Positions 16,586 to 25,043 of a stretch of DNA of 64,000 bases are shown here, in pieces. Below the pieces are notes generated by a model. The model ran no database searches. It was given only the letters and a program-made list of their open reading frames with translations, and was not told the DNA's origin. Position 1 is the stretch's first letter; every line of letters begins with the position of its first letter. Location of the stretch: the NCBI RefSeq assembly GCF_006385595.1, contig NZ_CP041046.1, forward strand, positions 4,546,697 to 4,610,696, read 5' to 3'. This DNA comes from Luteibacter pinisoli (GTDB lineage Bacteria > Pseudomonadota > Gammaproteobacteria > Xanthomonadales > Rhodanobacteraceae). A program made the translations under genes and the position numbers.

Positions 16586-17868
16586 TTCGCGCCACCCGCC
16601 TTGGCTTCGTCGCCGCGCTGGCCCTTGCCGGCGTGGCGCTGTCGTCGTGCGCGAAGGAAGAGAGCGGCACGCGGACGCTGCAGCTGTGGACGATCGGCCG
16701 CGAGGGCGAAGCGGTGCAGCAACTGCTTCCCGAGTTCGAACACGAGCATCCGGGCCTGCACGTGGAAGTGCAGCAGCTGCCGCTGACGGCGGCCCACCAG
16801 AAGCTGCTCACCGCGTATGCGGGCGATTCCACGCCGGACATCACCCAGCTGGGCAACACCTGGATCCCGGAGATGGTGGCGCTCGGCGCGCTGGAGCCGC
16901 TCGACGCGCGGGTGAAGGCCTCGAAGGTGGTCGACCCGGCCGATTACTTCCCGGCCATCTGGTCCACCAATGTCATCGACGGCACGCTGTATGGCGTGCC
17001 GTGGTACGTCGACACGCGCCTGCTGTTCTACCGCAAGGACCTGCTGGCGAAGGCCGGCTACGACCATCCGCCGCGCGACTGGGCGGAATGGCAGGCCATG
17101 ATGGCGAAGCTGGCCCAGCCGCGCGGCAAGGCCTACGGCGTGCTGCTGCCGACCAACGAATTCGAGCAGCTGCTGTCGCTGGCCCTGCAGCAGCCGGACC
17201 CGCTGCTGCGCGACAACGGCCGCTACGGCAATTTCCAGAGCCCGGGCTTCAAGAAGGCCCTGGCCTTTTACGTGTCGCTGTTCAAGGACGACCAGGCGCC
17301 GATGATGACCAACGTCGGCGTCGGCAACCCGTGGGCCGCGTTTGGCCAGGGCTTCTACGCGTTCTACCTGTCCGGCCCGTGGAACATCGGTGAGTTCCGC
17401 AAGCGCCTGCCGCCGGAGCAGCAGGGCGACTGGGCGACGACGCCGTTGCCGGGCCCCGATGGCCCGGGCGCATCGAATGCCGGCGGGTCCAGCCTGGTGA
17501 TCTACCGCGCCTCGAAGCACAAGGACGATGCGTGGGCGCTCATCGAGTTCCTGTCCCGGCCGGCGATCCAGGAGCGCTTCTACCAGATCCTCGGCGACAT
17601 GCCGCCGCGACGTTCCTCGTGGACGGCGCCCGCGCTGCGCGATGACGACAAGGCCGCCGCGTTCCGCGACCAGCTGGAGCGGGTGAAGGCCACGCCGCCG
17701 GTGGCGGAATGGGAGCGCATCGTCACCGAGATGCAGCTGGTGGCCGCGCAGGCCGCGCATGGCGACCTCACCATCGACCAGGCCGCGGCCGAGATCGACC
17801 GCCGCGCCGACCGTCTCCTCGAGAAGCGCCGCTGGATGCTCGACCACGGCCACAAGGCAACGCCATGA
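16582..17868 (+). CDS. sugar ABC transporter substrate-binding lipoprotein (CUT1 type)
   Basis: This 428-residue protein has a lipoprotein signal (LAGVALSSC, modified Cys about residue 23), so it would be anchored rather than free in the periplasm. The mature part is an extracellular solute-binding protein family 1 fold: TLQLWTIGREGEAVQQLLPEF, STPDITQLGNTWIPEMVALGALEPLD, GVPWYVDTRLLFYRKDL, and YLSGPWNIGEF, AGGSSLVIYRASK late in the chain. It starts at GTG, four bases inside the glucanase gene, and its own TGA overlaps the next ATG. It presumably hands glucan oligosaccharides to the two permeases. Confidence 0.93.
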   Translation: MIRATRLGFVAALALAGVALSSCAKEESGTRTLQLWTIGREGEAVQQLLPEFEHEHPGLHVEVQQLPLTAAHQKLLTAYAGDSTPDITQLGNTWIPEMVALGALEPLDARVKASKVVDPADYFPAIWSTNVIDGTLYGVPWYVDTRLLFYRKDLLAKAGYDHPPRDWAEWQAMMAKLAQPRGKAYGVLLPTNEFEQLLSLALQQPDPLLRDNGRYGNFQSPGFKKALAFYVSLFKDDQAPMMTNVGVGNPWAAFGQGFYAFYLSGPWNIGEFRKRLPPEQQGDWATTPLPGPDGPGASNAGGSSLVIYRASKHKDDAWALIEFLSRPAIQERFYQILGDMPPRRSSWTAPALRDDDKAAAFRDQLERVKATPPVAEWERIVTEMQLVAAQAAHGDLTIDQAAAEIDRRADRLLEKRRWMLDHGHKATP

Positions 17869-18743
17869 ACACCTCCCGTGCCGCCTGGCTCTTCATCACC
17901 CCTGCGCTGATCATCCTCGGGCTGTTCTTCCTGCTGCCGGTGGTCGCCGCGCTGGTGCTGTCGGTGACCGATTACGACCTCTACGCGCTGGCGGACATCC
18001 GCAACCTGCGCTTCGTGGCGTTGCAGAATTACTGGGCGCTGCTGCAGCGTCCGCTGTTCTGGTCGGCGCTGGGCCATACGGTGTACTTCGTGGTGGTGGG
18101 CGTGCCGCTGTCGCTGCTGGCCTCGCTGGGCGCGGCCATGCTGCTGAACTCGCCGCTGGCCCGCTTCAAGCCGTTCTTCCGCACGGCGCTGTTTGCGCCG
18201 GTGGTGACCACGGTGGTCGCCGTCGCGGTGATCTGGCGCTACCTGTTCAATACCAAGTACGGCCTGATCAACTACACCCTGGATGCCATCGGCATGCCCA
18301 CCGTGGACTGGCTGGGCGATCCGCACTGGGCGATGCCCACGATCATCCTGTTCGCGGTGTGGAAGAACTTCGGCTACAACATGATCATCTTCATGGCCGG
18401 CCTGCAGGCGATTCCCGCCGACCTGTACGAAGCGGCGCGCATCGATGGCGCATCCGCCTGGGCGCAGTTCCGCCACATCACGCTGCCGATGCTGAAGCCG
18501 ACGATGCTGATGGTGAGCATCCTCACCGTGTCCGGCTACTTCCAGCTGTTCGCCGAGCCTTACGTGATGACCGAAGGCGGCCCGCTGCAGAGCACGACGT
18601 CGGTGCTGTACCTGATGTATGAAGAAGGCTTCAAGTGGTGGAACCTCGGTTCGGCCTCGGCCGTGGCCTTCATCCTGTTCGTGATCATGTTCGCGGTGAC
18701 CGCGGCGATGCTTCGCCTGTCGAAGCGGGGAGAGCCGGCATGA
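17865..18743 (+). CDS. sugar ABC transporter permease, MalF/UgpA-like
   Basis: The 292-residue protein has six membrane helices (first at residues 7-30, FITPALIILGLFFLLPVVAA). The ABC permease EAA loop is EAARIDGASAWAQFRHITLP near residue 190, where it docks with the ATPase. It lacks the long extra domain of MalF and so is of the minimal CUT1 type. Its ATG overlaps the stop of the binding-protein gene and its stop overlaps the second permease start (ATGA in both). No ATPase gene is in the operon. Confidence 0.94.
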   Translation: MNTSRAAWLFITPALIILGLFFLLPVVAALVLSVTDYDLYALADIRNLRFVALQNYWALLQRPLFWSALGHTVYFVVVGVPLSLLASLGAAMLLNSPLARFKPFFRTALFAPVVTTVVAVAVIWRYLFNTKYGLINYTLDAIGMPTVDWLGDPHWAMPTIILFAVWKNFGYNMIIFMAGLQAIPADLYEAARIDGASAWAQFRHITLPMLKPTMLMVSILTVSGYFQLFAEPYVMTEGGPLQSTTSVLYLMYEEGFKWWNLGSASAVAFILFVIMFAVTAAMLRLSKRGEPA

Positions 18744-19561
18744 GCCCGCGCATGGCGAAAGCCGTCATCAATGGCCTGCTGATCGCGGCGGCCGCCGTCG
18801 CGATCGCGCCGCTGCTGTACATGGTCTCGGTATCGTTCATGACGCCGGGCGAGGCGAGCGCGTTGCCGCCGCCGGTGCTGCCCACGCACTGGACGCTGGC
18901 CAACTACCGGCAGCTGTTCCTCAACGCGGGCATGGGCCGTTACCTGTTCAACAGCCTGCTGGTGTCGACCTCGATCACCGTGGTGTCGCTGGCCTTCAAC
19001 CTGATGGCCGGCTACGCGTTCGCCAAGCTGGAGTTCAAGGGCCGTGCGCGGCTGTTCCAGCTGCTGCTCGGCGCGCTGGTCATCCCGGCCCAGGTCGCCA
19101 TGCTGCCGCTGTTCCTGCTGTTGAAGTACATGGGCCTGGTGAATACCTACGGGGCGGTCATCGTCCCCGCGCTGGCCACCATCTTCGGCATCTTCCTCGT
19201 CCGCCAGTATGCGAGCGGTATCCCGGACGACCTGATGGAAGCGGCGCGCATCGATGGCGCGGGCGAGTTCCGCATCTTCGCCACCATCGTCATGCCGCTG
19301 CTCAAGCCGATCATGGTGACGCTGGCGATCTTCACCTTCCTTGCCGCGTGGAACGATTTCATGTGGCCGTTGATCGCGCTGACCGGCCAGGAGCACTACA
19401 CGTTGCCCATCGCGCTGGCCTCGCTGTCACGCGAGCACGTGCAGGACAGCGAACTGATGATGGCCGGCTCGGTCGTCACCATCCTGCCCGTGCTCGTGCT
19501 GTTCCTGGCGCTGCAGCGCTACTACCTGGAAGGCCTGCTGCTCGGCAGCGTGAAGGGGTAA
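18740..19561 (+). CDS. sugar ABC transporter permease, MalG/UgpE-like
   Basis: This 273-residue six-helix permease has the second EAA loop EAARIDGAGEFRIFATIVMP near residue 170 and the typical MalG-type N-terminal periplasmic segment (MTPGEASALPPPVLPTHWTLANYRQLF). With the upstream permease it forms the membrane channel of the importer. It is coupled to the upstream permease by an ATGA overlap, and the glycosidase-like gene follows after three bases. A stand-alone MsmK/UgpC-type ATPase elsewhere in the genome must energise it. Confidence 0.94.
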   Translation: MSPRMAKAVINGLLIAAAAVAIAPLLYMVSVSFMTPGEASALPPPVLPTHWTLANYRQLFLNAGMGRYLFNSLLVSTSITVVSLAFNLMAGYAFAKLEFKGRARLFQLLLGALVIPAQVAMLPLFLLLKYMGLVNTYGAVIVPALATIFGIFLVRQYASGIPDDLMEAARIDGAGEFRIFATIVMPLLKPIMVTLAIFTFLAAWNDFMWPLIALTGQEHYTLPIALASLSREHVQDSELMMAGSVVTILPVLVLFLALQRYYLEGLLLGSVKG

Positions 19562-19564
19562 GCC

Positions 19565-22309
19565 ATGAAAGCACTGGGATTCCTCGCTGCCGCGCTCGTG
19601 GGTACGGGCGCGCAGGCGACGACGCTGGACACGTTCGACGCCACCACCGGCTGGGTCGCCACGCATACCGATGATGTCTCCGCGTCGCTGCATGCCGTGC
19701 CGGGCACGAAGGGCCAGGGCGTCTGCCTTGCGTTCGATTTCAACGGCGTGTCCGGCGCGGCGTCGATCCGCAAGACGCTGCCGATCGATTTCCCCGCCGG
19801 CTTTGCGTTGAGCTTCGACGTGCGCGGCGCGATGCCGGCGAACACGTTGCAGCTGAAGCTGATCGACGACAGCGGCGACAACGTGTGGTGGTACCAGCAG
19901 TCGGGCTTCGTGCCGCCCACGCAGTGGAAAACCGTGGACGCCACCAGCCGCCAGGTGGAGTTTGCCTGGGGCCCGACGAAGGACCGCACGCTGCGCCACA
20001 CGCGCGAGGTGGAATTCGTCGTCTACAAGGAAGCCCAGCCGCAGGCCGGCCCTGACAAGGGCGAGGTCTGCTTCGACAACCTCGCGCTGGTGGCGCGCAA
20101 GCCGGCCGCCGTGCCGGCACCGGCGCCAACCGCCAATGCGGTGTTCGAGCAGCGCGCCACGGCGGTTCGTCGCGGACTCTACCCGCGCGGCTTCTCCGGC
20201 GAGCAGTCGTACTGGACCATCGTCGGCGTCGACGGCGGCAGCCGTGATTCGGCGTTGATTTCCGAGGATGGCGCGGTAGAGATCACCCGCGGCGGCTTCT
20301 CCATCGAACCCTTCCTGCTCGACCAGGGCAAGCTGGTGACGTGGGCGGATGTCACGACCACGCAGTCGCTGCGCGATCGCTACCTGCCGATGCCTTCGGT
20401 GGCGTGGACGAAGGGCGATCTGTCGCTGAGCACCACGGCGTTTGCCCAGGGTGCGGCGGGTGCCTCCGAACTCGTGCTGTCCTATCGCGTGGCCAACGCG
20501 GGCGATGCGCCGCGCGACGTCACCGTGATGCTCGCCGCGCGGCCGTTCCAGGTGAACCCGCCGACACAGTTCCTCAATGCACCAGGCGGCATCGCGACGA
20601 TTCGTGAGCTGGCGTGGGATGGGACGGCGCTGACCGTCAACGGCAGCCGCAAGGTGATCCCGCTGCAGAAGACCGGGGCGGTCATCGGCTCCGTGAATAC
20701 GCCGAAGATGCTGACCGAGCGCATCGAGGGTGGCGAATCACCCGGCAGCCTGGCGCTGGGTGCCAACGGCTTGCGCGACGCATCGGGCTTCGCGCAGGGC
20801 GCGTTGCTTTATCCGGTGCACGTGCCGGCGCACGGGCATGTCGATCTCGGGCTCGTGGTGCCGGTGGCGCAGGACGATGCGGTGGCCGTGCCCACGGATG
20901 TGTCGGCGTGGCTGGCTTCGCACGCGGACGCGGTGGCGGCGCAGTGGCGCGAGAAGCTGGACCGCGTGTCGATCACCGTACCCGCCGTGGCGCAGCCCAT
21001 CGTCGATACGATGAAGAGCGGCATCGGCCAGATCCTCATCTCACGTGACGGCCCGGCGTTGCAGCCGGGCACGCGCTCGTACTCACGCACGTGGGTGCGC
21101 GATGGCGCGATGATGCTGGAAGGCCTGTTGCGCACGGGCCATGACGATGTCGCGCGCGAGTTCATCACCTGGTACGCGCCGCACCAGTTTTTGAACGGCA
21201 AGGTGCCCTGCTGCGTGGACACGCGCGGCTCCGATCCCGTGCCGGAAAACGACAGCCACGGCGAGCTGATCTCCAGTGTCGCCGAGCTGTGGCGTTACAC
21301 GCACGACCGCGCCACGGTGGAGGCGCTGTACCCGCACGTGCGCAAGGCAGCGGAGTACATGGACACGCTGCGCGCCAGCGAGCGCCAGCCCGCGCGGCTG
21401 CAAGGCGCCGACCGCGCCCTGTACGGCCTGATGCCGGCCTCGATCAGCCACGAAGGCTATTCGGCCAAGCCGATGCATTCGTACTGGGATGATTTCTGGG
21501 CGTTGAAGGGTTACGAAGACGCCGCGGACCTGGCGACCGCGCTGGGCCACGCCGACGACGCGTCGCGCTTCGGCACCTCGCGCGACCAGTTCCGCGACGA
21601 CCTGCACGCCTCGATCGACGCTGCGGTGAAAGCCAAAGGCCTCAGCTTCATTCCCGGTTCCGCGGAGCTCGGCGACTTCGATGCCACCTCGACGACGATT
21701 GCGCTCTCGCCCGGTGGTGAAGGCTCGCGCCTGCCGAAGGCGCTGGTCGACGGGACGTTCGAGAAGTACTGGCAGACCTTCGTCGCCCGCCGCGACGGCA
21801 GCGTGGCGTGGGAGGACTACACGCCCTACGAACTGCGCACGATCGCGACGTTCGTCCGCCTCGGCTGGCGTGAACGGACCAACGATCTCATCGCGTTCTT
21901 CTTCGCCGACCGCCGGCCGGCAGCGTGGAACCAGTGGGCGGAAGTGGTGGGCCACGACCCACGCAAGCCGCGCTTCGTCGGCGACATGCCGCACGCGTGG
22001 ATCGCCTCGGACTACGTGCGCTCGGCGCTGGATCTGTTCGCCTACGATCGCGACGCCGACGGCGCCATGGTGCTGGCCGCGGGCGTCCAGCCCGCCTGGC
22101 TCGAAGGCGACGGCATCACCGTCCAGGACCTGCGCACGCCGTATGGCCGCCTGGGCTACACGCTGAAAGCGAAGAACGGCAAGGCGACGCTGACCATCAC
22201 CCAGCCGATCCATCCGCCGGGCGGCCTGGTGCTGTCCCTGCCATCGGGCGAGATCAAGGTCACCAAGGGCCAGACCCAGGCGTCAGTGGGCGGCGACGCG
22301 CGTCCGTAG
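19565..22309 (+). CDS. secreted six-hairpin glycosidase-like protein with N-terminal carbohydrate-binding domain
   Basis: The 914-residue protein has a signal peptide (residues 1-18, ending AQA). A jelly-roll domain resembling CBM11/galactose-binding folds follows (about 19-180: FDVRGAMPANTLQLKLIDDSG, VEFVVYKEAQP, EVCFDNLALVA). Then comes a beta-sandwich region (about 190-460) and an (alpha/alpha)6-type domain. The stretch SYSRTWVRDGAMMLEGLL, near residue 510, resembles the acid/base region of glucoamylase-like enzymes. A short C-terminal beta domain ends the chain. It closes the glucanase operon. I do not recognise an established GH family; hydrolysis of oligosaccharides from the same glucan is inferred. 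Confidence 0.7.
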   Translation: MKALGFLAAALVGTGAQATTLDTFDATTGWVATHTDDVSASLHAVPGTKGQGVCLAFDFNGVSGAASIRKTLPIDFPAGFALSFDVRGAMPANTLQLKLIDDSGDNVWWYQQSGFVPPTQWKTVDATSRQVEFAWGPTKDRTLRHTREVEFVVYKEAQPQAGPDKGEVCFDNLALVARKPAAVPAPAPTANAVFEQRATAVRRGLYPRGFSGEQSYWTIVGVDGGSRDSALISEDGAVEITRGGFSIEPFLLDQGKLVTWADVTTTQSLRDRYLPMPSVAWTKGDLSLSTTAFAQGAAGASELVLSYRVANAGDAPRDVTVMLAARPFQVNPPTQFLNAPGGIATIRELAWDGTALTVNGSRKVIPLQKTGAVIGSVNTPKMLTERIEGGESPGSLALGANGLRDASGFAQGALLYPVHVPAHGHVDLGLVVPVAQDDAVAVPTDVSAWLASHADAVAAQWREKLDRVSITVPAVAQPIVDTMKSGIGQILISRDGPALQPGTRSYSRTWVRDGAMMLEGLLRTGHDDVAREFITWYAPHQFLNGKVPCCVDTRGSDPVPENDSHGELISSVAELWRYTHDRATVEALYPHVRKAAEYMDTLRASERQPARLQGADRALYGLMPASISHEGYSAKPMHSYWDDFWALKGYEDAADLATALGHADDASRFGTSRDQFRDDLHASIDAAVKAKGLSFIPGSAELGDFDATSTTIALSPGGEGSRLPKALVDGTFEKYWQTFVARRDGSVAWEDYTPYELRTIATFVRLGWRERTNDLIAFFFADRRPAAWNQWAEVVGHDPRKPRFVGDMPHAWIASDYVRSALDLFAYDRDADGAMVLAAGVQPAWLEGDGITVQDLRTPYGRLGYTLKAKNGKATLTITQPIHPPGGLVLSLPSGEIKVTKGQTQASVGGDARP

Positions 22310-22642
22310 CAGGGCGTCCACCGCCTGCTGCCATTCCGCCGAGCCCGGTTCAGACTGCGGGGCTTCCTCGCCCAGCTTGGCGTTCACGGCCTGATCCCAG
22401 GCCGGGGTGTTCGGCTGCGGGCCGTGCCCGTCGTCGCTCACGGCCAGGGTCGTGTCGACCCAGCTGAACCACTCAGGGGTACCCAGGGCGGCCGTGGCCG
22501 GTGCGAGGCGACCGGGCGCCGGGGAGGAGGCCGTACTGGCGGCGGCGGGGGCCGCGCCCGCGGGCGCCTGGGGCCCCGGGGGCGAGCAGGCCGCGATGAT
22601 GAAGGCGGCCGTTAGCGGGATTACGGTGAGGAAGAAGCGCAT
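22283..22642 (-). CDS. small proline/alanine-rich lipoprotein, unknown
   Basis: This 119-residue protein has a lipoprotein signal (PLTAAFIIAAC, Cys at residue 19). A low-complexity PA-rich linker (about 20-50) follows, then a short polar domain containing two similar segments, GTPEWFSWVDTTLAVSDDG and GSAEWQQAVDALL, separated by NTPAWDQAVNAKLG. These look like three degenerate copies of a (G/N)xxxW...V/A repeat. It is convergent with the glycosidase-like gene, and their ends overlap by 27 bases. The function is unknown. Confidence 0.6.
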   Translation of the reverse strand: MRFFLTVIPLTAAFIIAACSPPGPQAPAGAAPAAASTASSPAPGRLAPATAALGTPEWFSWVDTTLAVSDDGHGPQPNTPAWDQAVNAKLGEEAPQSEPGSAEWQQAVDALLRTRVAAH

Positions 22643-22714
22643 GGGCCCAAGCCTACAAACCCTTCCCCGTCCGGCACTTAAACGCGGCAGGGAACTTCCC
22701 GGCCTTGTTCAGTT

Positions 22715-23545
22715 TCAGAACTTGCCGGCGCGGAAGTCCGCGATCGCTTCGTGGATCTGCGCGGGCGTGTTCATGACGAACGGACCGTAGCGCGCGACCG
22801 GCTCGGCCAGCGGGCGTCCCGCGACCAGCAGGAGCCGGGCAGGCTCCGCGGCGGCGAAGGCCACCGTATCGCCCTTCGACAGCACGGCCAGCTCGCCGCG
22901 CGAGAGCACCTGGCCGGCGACGCTCGCCGCCTTGCCATCGAACACGTAAGCGAAGGCGCTGTGGCCTTCCGGCAGGGCCACGTCCAACGCCGCGCCCGCC
23001 TCCAGCGCGATATCCAGGTAGATCGGATCGGTGGCGATGCCGGACACCGGACCCGTCGCGCCCGCCAGCTCGCCGGCGACGACCTTCACCGTCACCCCGG
23101 GAGCGGGCTGCACCACGGGAATGTCCGAGGGCGGGATGTCCTGGTAGCGCGGCGCGGTCATCTTGTCGGCGGCGGGCAGGTTCACCCACAGCTGGAAGCC
23201 CCACATCAGGCCTTCTTCCTGCTGCGGCATTTCCGAATGGATAAGACCGCGGCCGGCGGTCATCCACTGCACGCTGCCGGGGCCGAGATCGCCCTGGTTG
23301 CCCTGGTTGTCGCCGTGGCGCATGCGCCCGGCGAGCATGTAGGTGACGGTTTCGAACCCGCGGTGCGGGTGGTCCGGGAAGCCTTCGATGTAATCGCCGG
23401 CCTGGTCCGAACGGAATTCGTCGAGCGTGAGGAACGGGTCCAGCATGTCGAGCGCCGGCTGGCCGATCACGCGCTTGAGCTTCACGCCGGCGCCGTCGGC
23501 GGTATCCATGCCGCGCACGCGGCGCGTGATGCTGCGCTGGCCCAT
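22715..23545 (-). CDS. pirin family protein
   Basis: The 276-residue bicupin has the pirin metal motif in the N-terminal cupin (FPDHPHRGFETVTYMLAG with two His, then GLIHSEMP with His and Glu). It also carries the pirin C-terminal cupin (YGPFVMNTPAQIHEAIADFRAGKF). Bacterial pirins such as YhhW act as quercetinases or redox-linked regulators; which applies here cannot be told. The start MGQRSITRRV at 23545 lies six bases after the stop of the UPF0149 gene, suggesting an operon xthA-UPF0149-pirin. Confidence 0.92.
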   Translation of the reverse strand: MGQRSITRRVRGMDTADGAGVKLKRVIGQPALDMLDPFLTLDEFRSDQAGDYIEGFPDHPHRGFETVTYMLAGRMRHGDNQGNQGDLGPGSVQWMTAGRGLIHSEMPQQEEGLMWGFQLWVNLPAADKMTAPRYQDIPPSDIPVVQPAPGVTVKVVAGELAGATGPVSGIATDPIYLDIALEAGAALDVALPEGHSAFAYVFDGKAASVAGQVLSRGELAVLSKGDTVAFAAAEPARLLLVAGRPLAEPVARYGPFVMNTPAQIHEAIADFRAGKF

Positions 23546-23550
23546 GGGAC

Positions 23551-24219
23551 TCAGTGCACCCAGTGGCCGGAGCGATGCCGCGGCGGCGGCTCCTCGTCGG
23601 TGGGGCGCGTCGCCATGGCGGCGATCTCCTTTTCCGTGGGGACGTTGTCGCGCCAGTAGGCCGTCACCACGGCGAGCACCTCGGGCAGCTGGCCCAGGCA
23701 CTCGTCGTATTCTTCGTCGCTCAGCCGCTCGAACTCCGCGTCTGCCTGCAGCACGCCTTCGTCCACCGCCAGCGCCATCACCGGGCCAAGCAGCTGCATC
23801 AGTTCCGGGTCTTCGGCCAGGCGCGTTTCCCACAGCGCGGCGCGCATGTCGATGCCACGGCTGAAGCCTTCGCACCAGCCGGCGGCGGAGAGCATCGGGC
23901 CTTCTTCGGTATCGATTTCACCGAGGATCGGCTCGTACGCTTCCACGTCGAGTTCGGCGGTGATGGAGTCGTTGAGCTTGGCCAGCAGCGCCAGCACGCG
24001 ATTGCCTTCATCCTCATCGGTGAACGCGTCGTGCAGCACTTCGGGCAACCATTCGTCAGGCTGGACTTCGAGTGGGCCGACGGCGATGGCGGACAGCAGT
24101 CCGTGCACGCCGTCGAGCATCAGGTCACCTTCCCGCCCGTGCACGCGCAGGTAGGTGTCGAGTTCTTCCAGTTCCTTGTCGTCAAGCGAACTGGGCCATT
24201 CGGATTTGGGTACGTTCAA
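23551..24219 (-). CDS. UPF0149 (YecA/YgfB) family protein
   Basis: This acidic 222-residue protein has the UPF0149 pattern: LDDKELEELDTYLRVHG, MLDGVHGLLSAIAVGPLEVQPDEWLPEVL and SAAGWCEGFSRGIDM. The C-terminus lacks the SEC-C zinc tail of YecA. The most plausible start is TTG at 24219 (MNVPKSEW), because it overlaps the xthA stop as TTGA and no in-frame ATG lies near the conserved start. Upstream codons read antisense-like, arginine-rich sequence. Translation is therefore probably coupled to xthA. The function is unknown. Confidence 0.85.
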   Translation of the reverse strand: MNVPKSEWPSSLDDKELEELDTYLRVHGREGDLMLDGVHGLLSAIAVGPLEVQPDEWLPEVLHDAFTDEDEGNRVLALLAKLNDSITAELDVEAYEPILGEIDTEEGPMLSAAGWCEGFSRGIDMRAALWETRLAEDPELMQLLGPVMALAVDEGVLQADAEFERLSDEEYDECLGQLPEVLAVVTAYWRDNVPTEKEIAAMATRPTDEEPPPRHRSGHWVH

Positions 24220-24983
24220 AGCGTTAACTCCAGCGCGACGGGCGCGTGGTCGGACGGTTGCTCCCACTTCCGCGGCGCCTTGTCGATGATGGACGAGACG
24301 GCGGCGGCCTTGAGGGCGTCGCTGATCAGGATGAGGTCGATCCGCAGCCCCATGTTGCGCCGGAACGCGGCCTGGCGGTAGTCCCACCAGCTGAAGAGGC
24401 CGGCCTCGTCGGAGAACAGGCGGAAGCTGTCGTGCAGGCCGGTGTCGAGGATCGCCTGCAGTGCCGCGCGCTCGGGCGGCGAGCAGAAAATATCCTCGCC
24501 CCAGGCCACGGGATCGTACACGTCGCGGTCGTCGCGGCAGATGTTGAAATCGCCCAGCACCACCACCTTCGCGTGCTTCGCCATTTCCTGCGCGATGAAG
24601 GCGCGCACGCGCTCCAGCCAGTGCAGCTTGTAGGTGTACTTCTCGTCGCCGAGCGCCTTGCCGTTCACCACGTAAAGATTGATGACGCGCACGTCGCCCA
24701 CGGTGGCCGCGAGGATGCGCCGCTGCGGATCGTCGAGGCCTTCGATATCGGTGACGATGTCGGTCAGCTCATCCTTCGCCAGGATGGCCACGCCGTTATA
24801 GGTCTTCTGCCCCGAGTACACGACGCGGTAACCCATCGCGGCGATCTCGTCGACGGGGAACTTGTCGTCGGTGAGCTTGGTTTCCTGCAGCGCAAGAATG
24901 TCCGGCTGCGCCTCGGCCAGCCACTGCTGGAGGTGGGGCAGGCGGACCTTGAGCGAATTGACGTTCCAGGAGGCAATCTTCAT
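24216..24983 (-). CDS. xthA: exodeoxyribonuclease III
   Basis: The 255-residue protein has the complete AP-endonuclease/exonuclease III signature: MKIASWNVNSL with the metal-site Asn, LALQETKL (E34), INLYVVNG, LGDFNICRDDRD and the terminal SDHAPVALEL histidine. It cuts at abasic sites and digests 3' ends in base-excision repair. The start at 24983 follows an upstream segment (NAA) with no homology. It shares four bases with the UPF0149 start. Confidence 0.97.
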   Translation of the reverse strand: MKIASWNVNSLKVRLPHLQQWLAEAQPDILALQETKLTDDKFPVDEIAAMGYRVVYSGQKTYNGVAILAKDELTDIVTDIEGLDDPQRRILAATVGDVRVINLYVVNGKALGDEKYTYKLHWLERVRAFIAQEMAKHAKVVVLGDFNICRDDRDVYDPVAWGEDIFCSPPERAALQAILDTGLHDSFRLFSDEAGLFSWWDYRQAAFRRNMGLRIDLILISDALKAAAVSSIIDKAPRKWEQPSDHAPVALELTL

Positions 24984-25043
24984 CGCCGCATTGTAAAGGA
25001 AACCCACGTGACGACCCGGCGTCAGATGGGTTTCCCCCGGCGG

